A stretch of 43,802 nt of DNA from Treponema sp. (GTDB taxonomy: Bacteria > Spirochaetota > Spirochaetia > Treponematales > Treponemataceae), in the NCBI GenBank assembly GCA_024400915.1, contig JAKSLX010000023.1:1-43802 (forward strand). Direction: 5' to 3'. The position numbers and the translations under genes are program-made. The first letter of the stretch is position 1, and the number at the start of each line of letters is the position of its first letter. Shown here in pieces: positions 1 through 7,066 of the stretch. The notes below the pieces were generated by a model. That model did no database searches. It was not told the DNA's origin and saw nothing but the letters and a program-made list of their open reading frames with translations.

Positions 1-55
1 AACTGATGACATAAGGATTTTCAGTCCTCCGCTCTACCAGCTGAGCTACGCCGGC
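1..55 (-). tRNA. tRNA-Phe (GAA), 3' end cut by window edge
   Basis: On the minus strand the acceptor 5' arm GCCGGCG starts at 55, followed by a D-arm (GCTC...GAGC) and an anticodon stem GAGGA/TCCTT closing the loop CTGAAAA, so the anticodon is GAA (Phe). The T-arm and acceptor 3' half lie outside the window. A consensus promoter sits just upstream. Confidence 0.93.
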
Positions 56-68
56 AAGTGATAATTAG

Positions 69-97
69 ATAATATACAATAGGAGCACTTGTGTCAA
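69..97 (-). promoter_or_regulatory. Sigma-70-type promoter of tRNA-Phe
   Basis: On the minus strand TTGACA (97-92) is followed by a 17-bp spacer and TATTAT (74-69), about 14 bp before the tRNA 5' end. The -35 is a perfect match and the spacing is optimal. Confidence 0.8.
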
Positions 98-154
98 TAA
101 CAATTTTCAAAAAATCTTAAAATTTTCAAAATTCTTTTTTGATACAGAAAGCAC

Positions 155-1489
155 CTACTGTTCTTCCCTAGCCTTGTTTTCGAACTTTGTATAGCTGGAA
201 AGGAACTGTACGTCAACATCGCCAATAGGACCGTTACGCTGCTTGGCAACGATGATCTTTCTCTGCTGAACAGGATCATAGCCTTCATTGGTTTCCTTGT
301 TTGCCTTACGGTCGCCGTGGATGAACATAACCACGTCGGCATCCTGTTCGATGGAACCAGAACCTCGGAGCTGTGCAAGGTTAGGTTCATCGCCTTCAGC
401 AGCGCGGGCAACCTGACAGAGGACTACAACCGGAATATCCAGTTCGCGGGCAAGAGCCTTGAGGGATTTTGAAATGGCAGACTGCTGTTCGAACATGGCC
501 TGCTCTGGATTTTCTGATGTAATGAGACCGATATAGTCAATGAAGATGATCTGAACTTTCTGGTTAACTTTCATTCGGCGAGCCATGGCACGAAGGTCAA
601 GGAGCTTCATGTTAGGAACATCGACAATGTGCAGAGGTGAATTATAGATAACACCTGCCGCATCCTGAATCTTTTTGAAGTCATCAAGCTTGAGCATACC
701 GTTACGGATTTTCTTACCGGAAACACGGGCAACCTGAGAAACAAGACGCTGACCAATCTGAAGTCCAGACATTTCAAGACTAAAGAAACCGCACGGGATT
801 TCCCTTTCAATGGCAATGTGCTGCATCATGGAAAGAGCAAGAGCTGTCTTACCCATGGAAGGACGGGCACCGATGATGATCATTTCACTGTTCTGGAATC
901 CCGAAGTCATGCTATCAAGTTCAGTAATGCCAGAAGGAATGCCGGAAAAAGCACTCTTGTTCTTGTACCTGGTATCAATCATCTTGATGGTATCAGGCAT
1001 GATGTCCATCATAGAAAGAACTTTAGTAGTCTGATTGCCGTCATTAAGGCGGAAAATTTTCTGTTCCGTATCTTCAAGGATGGAACGGCAATCTTTTGTT
1101 TCGTCAAAACTTTCAGCCTTAATTTCCTGAGACATTGTAATAAGGCTGCGTCTTGTAGACTCGTCACGGACAATATTGGCATAGTAATCGATGTTTGCAG
1201 AAGTAGGAACTACGTCTGTAAGGGAGGAAATATAGGCAGCACCTCCAGCCTTCTCCAAGTTTCCCGACTTTGTTAGGTCATCAATAAGGGTAAGGATATC
1301 CCCACGAGTTCCTGCAGAAAAAAGATGCATGAGGGATTCAAAAATAACCTGATGCTGAGGCATATAGAAATTGTCTGCCCTAAGGTGCTGAACAACCTCA
1401 TTTACAGAACTCCAGTCAAGCAAAAGGGCACCAAGGGTTGCCTTCTCTGCTTCGATATTGTGTGGCGGTATCTTATCCTTTAATTCCAT
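155..1489 (-). CDS. dnaB: Replicative DNA helicase DnaB
   Basis: Hexameric 5'-3' helicase that unwinds DNA at the replication fork and binds primase through its N-terminal domain. The 444-residue protein has the DnaB N-terminal signature (IPPHNIEAEKATLG, about residues 7-20), a Walker A GARPSMGKTA, a Walker B region ending in IIFIDYIGL and a C-terminal DnaB motif (ARELDIPVVVLCQ...RGSGSIEQDAD). Length is normal for the family and no intein is visible. An upstream in-frame ATG at 1504 would add MYNVN, but it overlaps a TATAAT box, so the ATG at 1489, which matches family starts, is preferred. It lies downstream of rplI but after a terminator, with its own -10 element, so it is probably transcribed separately. 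No Shine-Dalgarno is visible. Confidence 0.96.
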   Translation of the reverse strand: MELKDKIPPHNIEAEKATLGALLLDWSSVNEVVQHLRADNFYMPQHQVIFESLMHLFSAGTRGDILTLIDDLTKSGNLEKAGGAAYISSLTDVVPTSANIDYYANIVRDESTRRSLITMSQEIKAESFDETKDCRSILEDTEQKIFRLNDGNQTTKVLSMMDIMPDTIKMIDTRYKNKSAFSGIPSGITELDSMTSGFQNSEMIIIGARPSMGKTALALSMMQHIAIEREIPCGFFSLEMSGLQIGQRLVSQVARVSGKKIRNGMLKLDDFKKIQDAAGVIYNSPLHIVDVPNMKLLDLRAMARRMKVNQKVQIIFIDYIGLITSENPEQAMFEQQSAISKSLKALARELDIPVVVLCQVARAAEGDEPNLAQLRGSGSIEQDADVVMFIHGDRKANKETNEGYDPVQQRKIIVAKQRNGPIGDVDVQFLSSYTKFENKAREEQ

Positions 1490-1495
1490 ATTTAC

Positions 1496-1501
1496 ATTAT
1501 A
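1496..1501 (-). promoter_or_regulatory. -10 element of dnaB, 6 bp from the ATG (leaderless arrangement)
   Basis: TATAAT lies on the minus strand exactly 6 bp before the dnaB ATG. The best -35 at 17-bp spacing is TTTCCT, a weak match. With a normal initiation distance, transcription would begin at the start codon itself. Confidence 0.55.
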
Positions 1502-1580
1502 CACGACCAGCCGATTTTAGGAAACTCGATATATAGGGTAGTATTTTTACGAGAGACACTAGAAAAAAAACAGCTCTCCC

Positions 1581-1610
1581 AAAAAGAAAAGCCCGGACTC
1601 TCATCCGGGC
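1581..1610 (-). terminator. Rho-independent terminator of the rpsF-ssb-rpsR-rplI operon
   Basis: Minus-strand stem GCCCGGA/TCCGGGC with a 6-base loop, followed by TTTTCTTTTT. It lies just after the rplI stop and before dnaB. Confidence 0.88.
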
Positions 1611-1632
1611 CTTCATAAAGGAAAAACTGAAA

Positions 1633-2169
1633 TTATTCAGCCTTTTCTTCTGCTGGAGCTTCTTCAGCTGCCTTCTTTTCAGCAGCAGCCTTCTTTGCTT
1701 CAAGCTTCTTTGTTTCTTCTGAAACCTGTCCAGTAACGGCAATCTTTACTTCTGCAAAAGAACCTTCATAGAGGTGAACCTTAGCTGTGAAGTTACCGAT
1801 TGTCTTGATTGAGCTGCCAGGAATTTCAATCTTCTTGCGTTCAATTTCGAAACCATTCTGAGCGTAGAAGTTCATAACAGTAACAGATGTAACAGCACCG
1901 AAAAGCTTTCCGTTGCTGCCAGCTGGCATTTCGAGCTTAACTTCAAGACCTTCAAGCTTTTCCTTAAGGCTTGCTGAATCCTTTCTCTTCTGTGCCTTGC
2001 GTGCTTCAATTTCTTCCTTCTTTGTTTCGAAGTAAGCGAGTGCTTCATCTGTGCATGGTACAGCGAGTCCGCGTGGGAAAAGATAGTTGCGGAAGTAACC
2101 CATTGCAACATTCTTTACATCACCCATTTCACCAACGTGCTTTACGTCGTCATTAAGAATAACTTTCAT
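1633..2169 (-). CDS. rplI: 50S ribosomal protein L9
   Basis: Large-subunit protein that binds 23S rRNA near the L1 stalk. The N-terminal domain is typical (MKVILNDDVKHVGEMGDVKNVAMGYFRNYLFPRGLA, which contains the L9 signature), followed by the long central helix (about residues 45-75) and the C-terminal rRNA-binding domain. At 178 residues it is longer than the usual ~150. The extra length is a low-complexity Lys/Glu/Ala tail (about residues 150-178), probably disordered. A good Shine-Dalgarno (AGGAG, 7 bp before the ATG) fixes the start. It is the last gene of the rpsF-ssb-rpsR-rplI operon and is followed by a terminator. Confidence 0.97.
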   Translation of the reverse strand: MKVILNDDVKHVGEMGDVKNVAMGYFRNYLFPRGLAVPCTDEALAYFETKKEEIEARKAQKRKDSASLKEKLEGLEVKLEMPAGSNGKLFGAVTSVTVMNFYAQNGFEIERKKIEIPGSSIKTIGNFTAKVHLYEGSFAEVKIAVTGQVSEETKKLEAKKAAAEKKAAEEAPAEEKAE

Positions 2170-2192
2170 ATCGAGCTCCTAAAAAATCTTGG

Positions 2193-2219
2193 CAGTTTTA
2201 CCGGGAGTCGGCAAAACTG
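2193..2219 (-). other. Intercistronic stem-loop between rpsR and rplI
   Basis: On the minus strand CAGTTTT and AAAACTG pair around an inner CCG/CGG helix with a 5-base loop. CCAAGATTTTTT follows, just ahead of the rplI Shine-Dalgarno. It could be a partial terminator or an mRNA-processing or stability hairpin that adjusts L9 relative to S18. The role is inferred from structure only. Confidence 0.5.
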
Positions 2220-2250
2220 AATTATTGTTGTTTTTGGCCTTAACCGCTGA

Positions 2251-2571
2251 TTAGTCAGCTACGTAAGGAAGAAGGCAAATAGCGCGAGCACGCTTGATTG
2301 CTACTGCAACCTGCTTCTGGTGCTTTGCACATGTACCTGTGATGCGGCGTGGAAGGATCTTACCGCGTTCTGTTGTGAAGCGGCGGAGTCCGTCAGCATC
2401 CTTGTAGTCAATCTTTGCCTTGTTTGAACAGAAACGGCATACCTTCTTGTGGAAGAAAGCCTTTCCCTTTCCGCGTCCACCACGAATTTCGTCTTCGCGG
2501 CCAGAATCCTGCAACTGTTCCTGTGTTGCGTTTGTATTTTCGTTTACAGCTTCCATGTTTTCGTCTGCCAT
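2251..2571 (-). CDS. rpsR: 30S ribosomal protein S18
   Basis: Small-subunit protein that forms a heterodimer with S6 on the platform of the 30S subunit. The core (KVCRFCSNKAKIDYKDADGLRRF...ERGKILPRRITGTCAKHQKQVAVAIKRARAICLLPY) is canonical. It carries CxxC and CxxH elements (CRFC, CAKH), which suggests a zinc-binding form. At 106 residues it is longer than the usual 75-85 because of an acidic Asn/Gln/Glu-rich N-terminal extension of about 25 residues. AAGGAG lies 7-8 bp before the ATG. It sits between ssb and rplI in the conserved operon order. Confidence 0.97.
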   Translation of the reverse strand: MADENMEAVNENTNATQEQLQDSGREDEIRGGRGKGKAFFHKKVCRFCSNKAKIDYKDADGLRRFTTERGKILPRRITGTCAKHQKQVAVAIKRARAICLLPYVAD

Positions 2572-2601
2572 AGTATTGCTCCTTAAATTAAGAGTAGTTT
2601 T

Positions 2602-3117
2602 TTAGAATGGGATGTCCTCAGAGAAACCTGAAGAATCACCGCCAAAGGAATCGTTCATGTCGAATCCGCCCATATTGCCTGATGAACCCTGGTTCATAGA
2701 TGGCTGTGAATAACTTGGACGCTGCTGAAATCCCCCATTGAAATCAGAGCCTGCGCCGCCTGTGTATCCATTGCCATTTGAGCCGCCGTTTCCACCGAGC
2801 AATTCAACCGAGTCAGCAACAATAACAACTCTGCTCTGCTTCTGACCGTCTTTTTCCCAGCGATTCTGTCTCAATGATCCCTGAATTGCAATCTGCTTTC
2901 CTTTTGTAAGGTATGGCTTTACTGCCTCTGCGCCCTTTCCGAAGTATGAAACATCAAAAAAGTGTGCTTCACTGACCCACTGGTCGCCTTCCCTCTTGCT
3001 GCGGTTAACAGCAATTGACATAGAAGCAACGGCATTTCCGTTATTCATGTACTTTAATTCAACGTCCCTAGTGAGGCGTCCAACGATGATTACAGAATTG
3101 ATGTCAGAATTTGCCAT
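2602..3117 (-). CDS. ssb: Single-stranded DNA-binding protein SSB
   Basis: Tetrameric ssDNA-binding protein that coats ssDNA in replication, recombination and repair. An N-terminal OB-fold (about residues 5-110: INSVIIVGRLTRDVELKY...) is followed by a Gly/Asn/Gln/Ser-rich flexible linker and the acidic tip SEDIPF, which recruits partner proteins. At 171 residues the length is normal. A GGAG Shine-Dalgarno lies 8 bp upstream. It is placed between rpsF and rpsR, the usual bacterial arrangement, 23 bp after the rpsF stop. Confidence 0.97.
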   Translation of the reverse strand: MANSDINSVIIVGRLTRDVELKYMNNGNAVASMSIAVNRSKREGDQWVSEAHFFDVSYFGKGAEAVKPYLTKGKQIAIQGSLRQNRWEKDGQKQSRVVIVADSVELLGGNGGSNGNGYTGGAGSDFNGGFQQRPSYSQPSMNQGSSGNMGGFDMNDSFGGDSSGFSEDIPF

Positions 3118-3140
3118 ACTTACTCCAGATTATATTCAGA

Positions 3141-3431
3141 TTATGCGTTCTTTTCTTCTACGAGTACGAAGAGGTACTTGAGGAGGTTGTTGTTGAACTT
3201 GAACTGAGCGTCCATTTCTACGATCTTTGCAGGATTTGCCTTGATTGTAAGAAGAACAAATCTTCCGCGCTTCTGGCGCTTTACTTCGTAAGTAAGATCG
3301 CGGTCACCATATGGTTCTTCCTTTTCGATCTCTGCACCGAATTTTGCAAGGTCTGCCTTAAGAGCTTCAAGACCAGCCTTGTACTTATCCTCTTCCAAAG
3401 GATAAATTGTCATAAGTTCATACTTTCTCAT
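3141..3431 (-). CDS. rpsF: 30S ribosomal protein S6
   Basis: Small-subunit platform protein and partner of S18. The 96-residue sequence starts MRKYELMTIYPLEEDKYKAG and has the family's Y-G-x-R/D-L-x-Y-x-(I/V)-x-x-x-x-x-G-x-(F/Y) stretch (EPYGDRDLTYEVKRQKRGRFVLL). It is the first gene of the rpsF-ssb-rpsR-rplI operon, with AAGGAG 10 bp before the ATG and a consensus promoter about 60 bp upstream. In many bacteria the S6:S18 complex represses this operon by binding a leader RNA. A hairpin is present in this leader, but the usual bulged CCG is not evident. Confidence 0.97.
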   Translation of the reverse strand: MRKYELMTIYPLEEDKYKAGLEALKADLAKFGAEIEKEEPYGDRDLTYEVKRQKRGRFVLLTIKANPAKIVEMDAQFKFNNNLLKYLFVLVEEKNA

Positions 3432-3459
3432 ATGTATGGTCTCCTTATGGTCTAAAATG

Positions 3460-3479
3460 GGAACTGCATACGCAATTCC
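3460..3479 (-). other. Leader hairpin upstream of rpsF
   Basis: GGAATTGC and GCAGTTCC (minus strand) pair over 8 bp with one G-T wobble, closing a GTAT tetraloop, between the promoter and the rpsF Shine-Dalgarno. It could serve S6:S18 autoregulation, but the sequence lacks the bulged CCG of the known S6:S18 leader motif. Confidence 0.4.
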
Positions 3480-3491
3480 AAGGGGTATAGG

Positions 3492-3520
3492 ATATTATCA
3501 TTTTACCTGCCTTTAGTCAA
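3492..3520 (-). promoter_or_regulatory. Promoter of the rpsF-ssb-rpsR-rplI operon
   Basis: Minus-strand TTGACT (3520-3515), a 17-bp spacer and TAATAT (3497-3492). The same two hexamers at the same spacing drive tRNA-Val/Pro at 5255-5283. Confidence 0.8.
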
Positions 3521-3631
3521 TTGTAAAATCCCTAAACAGGCCTAGGCTCCAAAAGAAAAGACAACGCCTTGCTATTTACAATCTAGTAAACTAATGAAAA
3601 AAAGCAAGTAGAAAAACCTCTTAACATTTTC

Positions 3632-4540
3632 TTAATTTTGCCACCTGGTCTCAAATTCTGAAATTAATTTAATCTGATTTTTTTCTTTCTCAGACAAATC
3701 CGATTCTTTGAAATTTTCGTTTATTTTATAATCAACTACTTTTGAAAAGTATTCCTGCAAATCTAACGAACTGAATTGCCTTCCGTGCAAAGCGTAAATG
3801 GAATTCCTAAGAAACCTTAACTGTCTTTTCGTAAAGTAATTACTGAAATTCAGCGGTAAATAATAACACTTTTCATCTACAACACTCTTAAGATATGACC
3901 AGTCATCATGTTTTTTAGATTCAACATAACAAAAATCACGAATTTTAAACTTTTCCTTACCACAAAGCGGATATCTTGGAACCTTATATTTAAAGGTATT
4001 CTCTGAAATCCATTCAGCATTATCATGACCATTCAAATAAGAAATAATTCTATCAACAGTAAGATTTTTTACAGAAATATAAAAATCTTCATTTACTACA
4101 TAATAAGTTGGTTCCCCAAATACCAGCTCAAATTCGGTTTCGTCCCCCCACATAGTGATGTGCTCATTTCTGCAATTTACAAGACAGTACTTAATTTCAA
4201 ATCTTATACGCTGATTTTCTTTCAAGGGAACACAAACATAATCCCATGTCTGGTTATACGGACTCACAACCGATTCTGTCTTCTGCTCTTTGCCATCAAG
4301 AATAAGGGTAATGGAATTTTCAGGTCCTAATGATTCAGGCTTTATATACCCAAGATAATATTTTTTTTCTTCACCTGTATTTTTAAATTCCTGAACAGCT
4401 ATCACATCTACGTAGTTTTCTTCAATATTTATATTTAAATCATGAATTACGGAACAAAGATTATCACTACCCCAGTCACAATCAACAAAATTTTTATCTT
4501 GAATTATTAGATTTGTTAATCCGGCACAAAACTGTAGCAC
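3632..4540 (-). CDS. YARHG-domain exported protein (intact reading frame from GTG; upstream signal peptide out of frame)
   Basis: The protein is unrecognised apart from its C-terminus. Residues about 245-295 (LRFLRNSIYALHGRQFSSLDLQEYF...LSEKEKNQIKLI) match the YARHG domain, an extracellular domain of unknown function often on secreted or membrane proteins. The rest (about 240 residues) is Glu/Asn/Tyr-rich, with several cysteines and predicted beta-strands, consistent with an exported protein. The 302-residue open frame begins at a GTG with no Shine-Dalgarno. A well-placed promoter, a GGAGAGAGG Shine-Dalgarno and an ATG lie 68 bp further upstream, but in another frame. One extra A in the run at 4601-4605 would join them and give a 325-residue pre-protein. 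It is more A+T-rich than its neighbours and stands alone between two operons. Confidence 0.75.
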   Translation of the reverse strand: MLQFCAGLTNLIIQDKNFVDCDWGSDNLCSVIHDLNINIEENYVDVIAVQEFKNTGEEKKYYLGYIKPESLGPENSITLILDGKEQKTESVVSPYNQTWDYVCVPLKENQRIRFEIKYCLVNCRNEHITMWGDETEFELVFGEPTYYVVNEDFYISVKNLTVDRIISYLNGHDNAEWISENTFKYKVPRYPLCGKEKFKIRDFCYVESKKHDDWSYLKSVVDEKCYYLPLNFSNYFTKRQLRFLRNSIYALHGRQFSSLDLQEYFSKVVDYKINENFKESDLSEKEKNQIKLISEFETRWQN

Positions 4541-4608
4541 AGATTCTTTTGCATTAATTTTTGAAATAAAAAGGAAGACAGCAAATGCAAACAGAAAACA
4601 TTTTTCAT
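4541..4608 (-). pseudogene. Out-of-frame signal-peptide segment of the YARHG gene (1-nt deletion in an A5 run)
   Basis: The ATG at 4608-4606 is followed by AAAAA and then TGTTTTCTG on the minus strand. As written, the ATG frame soon leaves the gene's frame. Read in the frame of the downstream protein, the segment encodes KCFLFAFAVFLFISKINA, a classic signal-peptide hydrophobic core ending at NA-KES. With six A's instead of five, ATG-AAA-AAA-TGT would restore a full signal peptide. This may be a real inactivating indel, a phase-variable tract or a sequencing error. Confidence 0.65.
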
Positions 4609-4616
4609 ATTAAAAA

Positions 4617-4657
4617 CCTCTCTCCTATATTCTAGTTTATTAATATTACAGTTTCAA
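4617..4657 (-). promoter_or_regulatory. Promoter and Shine-Dalgarno of the YARHG gene
   Basis: On the minus strand TTGAAA (4657-4652), a 17-bp spacer and TAGAAT (4634-4629), then GGAGAGAGG (4625-4617) 8 bp before the ATG at 4608. The intact expression signals support this ATG as the ancestral start. Confidence 0.7.
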
Positions 4658-4696
4658 TTTGCATGATTTATAGCAAAATACCTACGCGAGACTTAA

Positions 4697-4820
4697 CTCG
4701 CACCTGCTCGGCGTTCACTACACTTCGAATCCTGTTGTCCTGTCTTTTTAGTTTTTTTATATCTAGTTTAAAATAAAAAAACTCTCGAATTTATCGAGAG
4801 TTTTAAGTACTATCGGGACA
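4697..4820. repeat. 124-bp direct repeat, copy 1 (derived from tRNA-Pro flank)
   Basis: Matches 4974-5097 over the full 124 bp with about five mismatches and no gaps. It contains an inverted copy of the tRNA-Pro T-arm/acceptor sequence (TTCGAATCCTGTTGTCC, plus strand), a duplicate of the tRNA-Pro terminator hairpin, and ends at CGGGACA, the acceptor 3' half of tRNA-Pro, after which homology stops. Confidence 0.85.
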
Positions 4821-4973
4821 CACATCCGTAGCAGGTGCGTGCGGATGTGCCTTCTCAAATTGCTTGCCCTCAGGTCATAAACTTATATGGATTCGCCCTC
4901 CTTTCGCAGACCTCCTGTCTGCTCTCTCCGGGCCAGTTCCGTTCACTGCCGTCCGCATCCATGCGGACTATTC
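4821..4973. other. Spacer between the two 124-bp repeats; no gene seen
   Basis: It has a local inverted repeat (CACATCCG...CGGATGTG near 4821-4848), and GCAGGTGCG here is the complement of CGCACCTGC inside both repeat copies. It is noticeably more G+C-rich than the flanking intergenic DNA. An 82-codon open frame across it has no Shine-Dalgarno and runs into the repeat, so it is not called. Confidence 0.5.
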
Positions 4974-5089
4974 CTCGCACCTGCTCGGCGTTCACTACAC
5001 TTCGAATCCTGTTGTCCCGTCTTCGTAGTTTTTTTATATCTAGTTTAAAACAAAAAAACTCTCGAAGTTATCGAGAGTTTTAAGTACTA

Positions 5090-5097
<8 letters not shown>
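4974..5097. repeat. 124-bp direct repeat, copy 2, overlapping the tRNA-Pro 3' end
   Basis: Second copy of the 4697-4820 repeat. Its right end enters the tRNA-Pro gene by 7-8 bases. Within it TTCGAATCCTGTTGTCCCG on the plus strand is an inverted copy of the tRNA-Pro 3' portion at 5091-5109, so the terminator is flanked by a 19-bp inverted repeat. Confidence 0.85.
5052..5078 (-). terminator. Rho-independent terminator after tRNA-Pro
   Basis: Minus-strand stem ACTCTCGA/TCGAGAGT with a 5-base loop followed by TTTTTTT. A duplicate with one changed loop base lies about 277 bp away at 4775-4801. Confidence 0.85.
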
Positions 5098-5162
<65 letters not shown>

Positions 5163-5166
5163 TGGA

Positions 5167-5240
5167 TGGAGGATGAGGGGATCGAACCCCCGACATTCTG
5201 GGTGTAAACCAGACGCTCGTACCAGCTGAGCTAATCCTCC
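5167..5240 (-). tRNA. tRNA-Val (TAC)
   Basis: The acceptor GGAGGAT (5240-5234) pairs with ATCCTCC (5174-5168), and the anticodon loop TTTACAC gives TAC. It is the first gene of a tRNA-Val/tRNA-Pro transcript. CCA is not encoded. Confidence 0.95.
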
Positions 5241-5254
5241 AAGCAAGTGATTAG

Positions 5255-5283
5255 ATATTACTCACTTACACATTTTTAGTCAA
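5255..5283 (-). promoter_or_regulatory. Promoter of tRNA-Val/tRNA-Pro
   Basis: Minus-strand TTGACT (5283-5278), a 17-bp spacer and TAATAT (5260-5255), about 14 bp before the tRNA-Val 5' end. Confidence 0.8.
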
Positions 5284-5342
5284 TAGCAAAATTAAAAAAT
5301 TCCATATTTTTTTATTTTTTTTTACAGAAAACGCTGCAGCAT

Positions 5343-5376
5343 AAAAAAAAGAGGTCTCCCGGAAGAAACCTCTTTT
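5343..5376 (-). terminator. Rho-independent terminator of the HU gene
   Basis: Minus-strand AAAGAGGT/ACCTCTTT stem with a 12-base loop followed by a T-run, 30 bp after the HU stop. Confidence 0.85.
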
Positions 5377-5406
5377 CAATCAAATCATCTATCAAAAACC
5401 CAAGAA

Positions 5407-5685
5407 TTATTTCTTGTTGATAAGGTCCTTGAGTGCCTTTCCTGGCTTGAATTTAGGTGACTTAGAAGCAGCAATCTTGATCTTTTCCTTTGTCAAAGGA
5501 TTAATACCTTCGCGAGCAGCTCTCTTTGCTACTGTAAATGTTCCAAAACCGATAAGCTGAACATCATTTGACTTTGCGAGTTCCTTAGAAACGATTGTTG
5601 TAAAAGCTGCAAGAGCCTTTTCTGTGTCCTTCTTTGTAAGACCTGTTTCTTTTGCCATCTTGTCAATCAATTCTGATTTGTTCAT
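5407..5685 (-). CDS. hup: DNA-binding protein HU
   Basis: Dimeric nucleoid protein that bends DNA. The 92-residue sequence (MNKSELIDKMAKETGLTKKDTEKALAAF...LIGFGTFTVAKRAAREGINPLTKEKIKIAASKSPKFKPGKALKDLIN) is canonical, including the GFGTF turn and the DNA-inserting arm around GINPLTKEKI. The GTG further upstream (5697) overlaps the GGAG Shine-Dalgarno, so the ATG at 5685 is the start. It is monocistronic, with its own promoter and terminator. A second, more divergent HU-family gene lies at 17248-17562. Confidence 0.96.
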   Translation of the reverse strand: MNKSELIDKMAKETGLTKKDTEKALAAFTTIVSKELAKSNDVQLIGFGTFTVAKRAAREGINPLTKEKIKIAASKSPKFKPGKALKDLINKK

Positions 5686-5746
5686 TTTAATCTCCACTTT
5701 GTGTTTTTTGCACTGTTAGTTTTAGGAGTGCAATAAAAGACATTAT

Positions 5747-5775
5747 ATTATACTTTCACTTAATAATCTAGTAAA
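5747..5775 (-). promoter_or_regulatory. Promoter of the HU gene
   Basis: Minus-strand TTTACT (5775-5770), a 17-bp spacer and TATAAT (5752-5747). A second overlapping TATAAT lies at 5747-5742. Confidence 0.65.
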
Positions 5776-5790
5776 AAGTTCAAATAAAGC

Positions 5791-5812
5791 CCTTAAAACC
5801 GCCATTTTAAGG
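5791..5812. other. Dyad between the divergent HU and LD-carboxypeptidase promoters
   Basis: CCTTAAAA and TTTTAAGG form a perfect 8-bp inverted repeat with a 6-base centre, placed between the -35 elements of the two divergent promoters. It could be an operator or a hairpin. No regulator is recognised. Confidence 0.45.
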
Positions 5813-5815
5813 CAC

Positions 5816-5843
5816 TTGCATTACAGTTACGGTATGGTATATT
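5816..5843 (+). promoter_or_regulatory. Promoter of the LD-carboxypeptidase gene, -10 six bp from the ATG
   Basis: TTGCAT, a 16-bp spacer and TATATT, then TGAATC and the ATG at 5850. There is no Shine-Dalgarno, so the mRNA is probably leaderless. Confidence 0.6.
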
Positions 5844-5849
5844 TGAATC

Positions 5850-6917
5850 ATGAAAATCAGAATCCCCTCTTTCCTGAAAGAAAATAATACCATTGGAATT
5901 ACTGCACCGTCATTTGGATGCACCATCGAACCATACATTTCAAAATTCAATGCCGCAAAAGAAATTCTTGAAGAAAAAAAATATCAGCTAAAAATCGGAA
6001 GTACCGTTACAAAATCAGATGGACTTGGAATTTCCACAAATCCTGAAACATGTGCAAAGGAACTTGAAGATTTTTATGTCGACCCTTCTGTTGACGCAAT
6101 TATATCTGCAGGCGGCGGAGAGATGATGTGCGAGACAGCAGGATTCCTTGATTTTGAAAAGTTAAAAAAGGCCGAGCCAAAATGGTTCATGGGATATTCA
6201 GACAACACAAATTTCATTTTTCCTCTTGTTACCATATGCCATACAGCAGCAATCTACGGTCCATGCATTTCTGGCTTCGGAAAAAAATGGGAACAGAGCG
6301 AAACTGATGCATTCGAACTTCTTGAAGGCAAAATAAAATCAGTAAGCGGATATGAAAAATTTCAAAGACCGGAAGATGACATAAGCCCGGAAAAAAACTT
6401 CAGGGACTACACCTATTCCCTCAAAGCAGAAAAAATACTGTCCACCTTCACTTTCAGCCAGGGGAAACTCACAAAAGCAACTCCTGACGACATCATTGAG
6501 ATGAAAGGAGTTCTCCTTGGTGGATGCCTTGATGTCCTTGCAAACCTGTGCGGAACAAAACTGGATAGTGTAAAGGAATTCAAGAGTTACCTTGAAGGCG
6601 AAAAAATCATCTGGGTCCTTGAAAGTTGTGATGCAAATCCCATGGAGCTAAGGCGTCAGGTATGGCATCTAAAAAATGCCGGTTGGTTTGATGATGCCGC
6701 AGGATTTCTTATTGGCCGTCCTCTTTCAGCCTTCGAACAGGAAATGATGGGCGTAAACCAGTACAATGCCGTAACAGATATCCTTTCAGACCTTAGAGTT
6801 CCCGTAATAATGGACTGCGACATAGGACACATTGACCCTGCCATGCCACTTGTAATGGGCTCAAAGGCAAAAATAGAGGCAAAAGGCAACAAAATAGACA
6901 TAAATTTCGAAATCTAG
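5850..6917 (+). CDS. S66-family LD-carboxypeptidase (LdcA/MccF-like)
   Basis: Serine peptidase of family S66, whose members either trim the D-Ala from murein tetrapeptides during cell-wall recycling (LdcA) or cleave microcin C-type nucleotide peptides (MccF). The N-terminus has NNTIGITAPSFGCTI. The nucleophile lies in GYSDNT (Ser117). The likely partner residues are Glu258 (in WVLESCD) and His327 (in DCDIGH), in the family's Ser-Glu-His order. A GGCLDVLANLCGT motif precedes Glu258. At 355 residues it is slightly longer than LdcA (~305) and close to MccF-type proteins (~340). No signal peptide is seen, so it is cytoplasmic. It is monocistronic with its own promoter. The sequence does not decide between murein recycling and MccF-like immunity. 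Confidence 0.88.
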   Translation: MKIRIPSFLKENNTIGITAPSFGCTIEPYISKFNAAKEILEEKKYQLKIGSTVTKSDGLGISTNPETCAKELEDFYVDPSVDAIISAGGGEMMCETAGFLDFEKLKKAEPKWFMGYSDNTNFIFPLVTICHTAAIYGPCISGFGKKWEQSETDAFELLEGKIKSVSGYEKFQRPEDDISPEKNFRDYTYSLKAEKILSTFTFSQGKLTKATPDDIIEMKGVLLGGCLDVLANLCGTKLDSVKEFKSYLEGEKIIWVLESCDANPMELRRQVWHLKNAGWFDDAAGFLIGRPLSAFEQEMMGVNQYNAVTDILSDLRVPVIMDCDIGHIDPAMPLVMGSKAKIEAKGNKIDINFEI

Positions 6918-7025
6918 GCCTATTTCACAGAAATTCACAAAAAAACATGAAAAAACTCACAATACATTATGCCACATTTGTAGTATCATATAGTGTGAAT
7001 AAATCGTTAATTTATGCGCAAAATC

Positions 7026-7053
7026 TTGAAATCTGAATAAATCATACTATAAT
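7026..7053 (+). promoter_or_regulatory. Promoter of the HD-GYP gene
   Basis: TTGAAA (7026-7031), a 16-bp spacer and TATAAT (7048-7053), 13 bp before the ATG. The Shine-Dalgarno is at best a weak AGG. Confidence 0.7.
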
Positions 7054-7066
7054 TATACAGGCTGAT

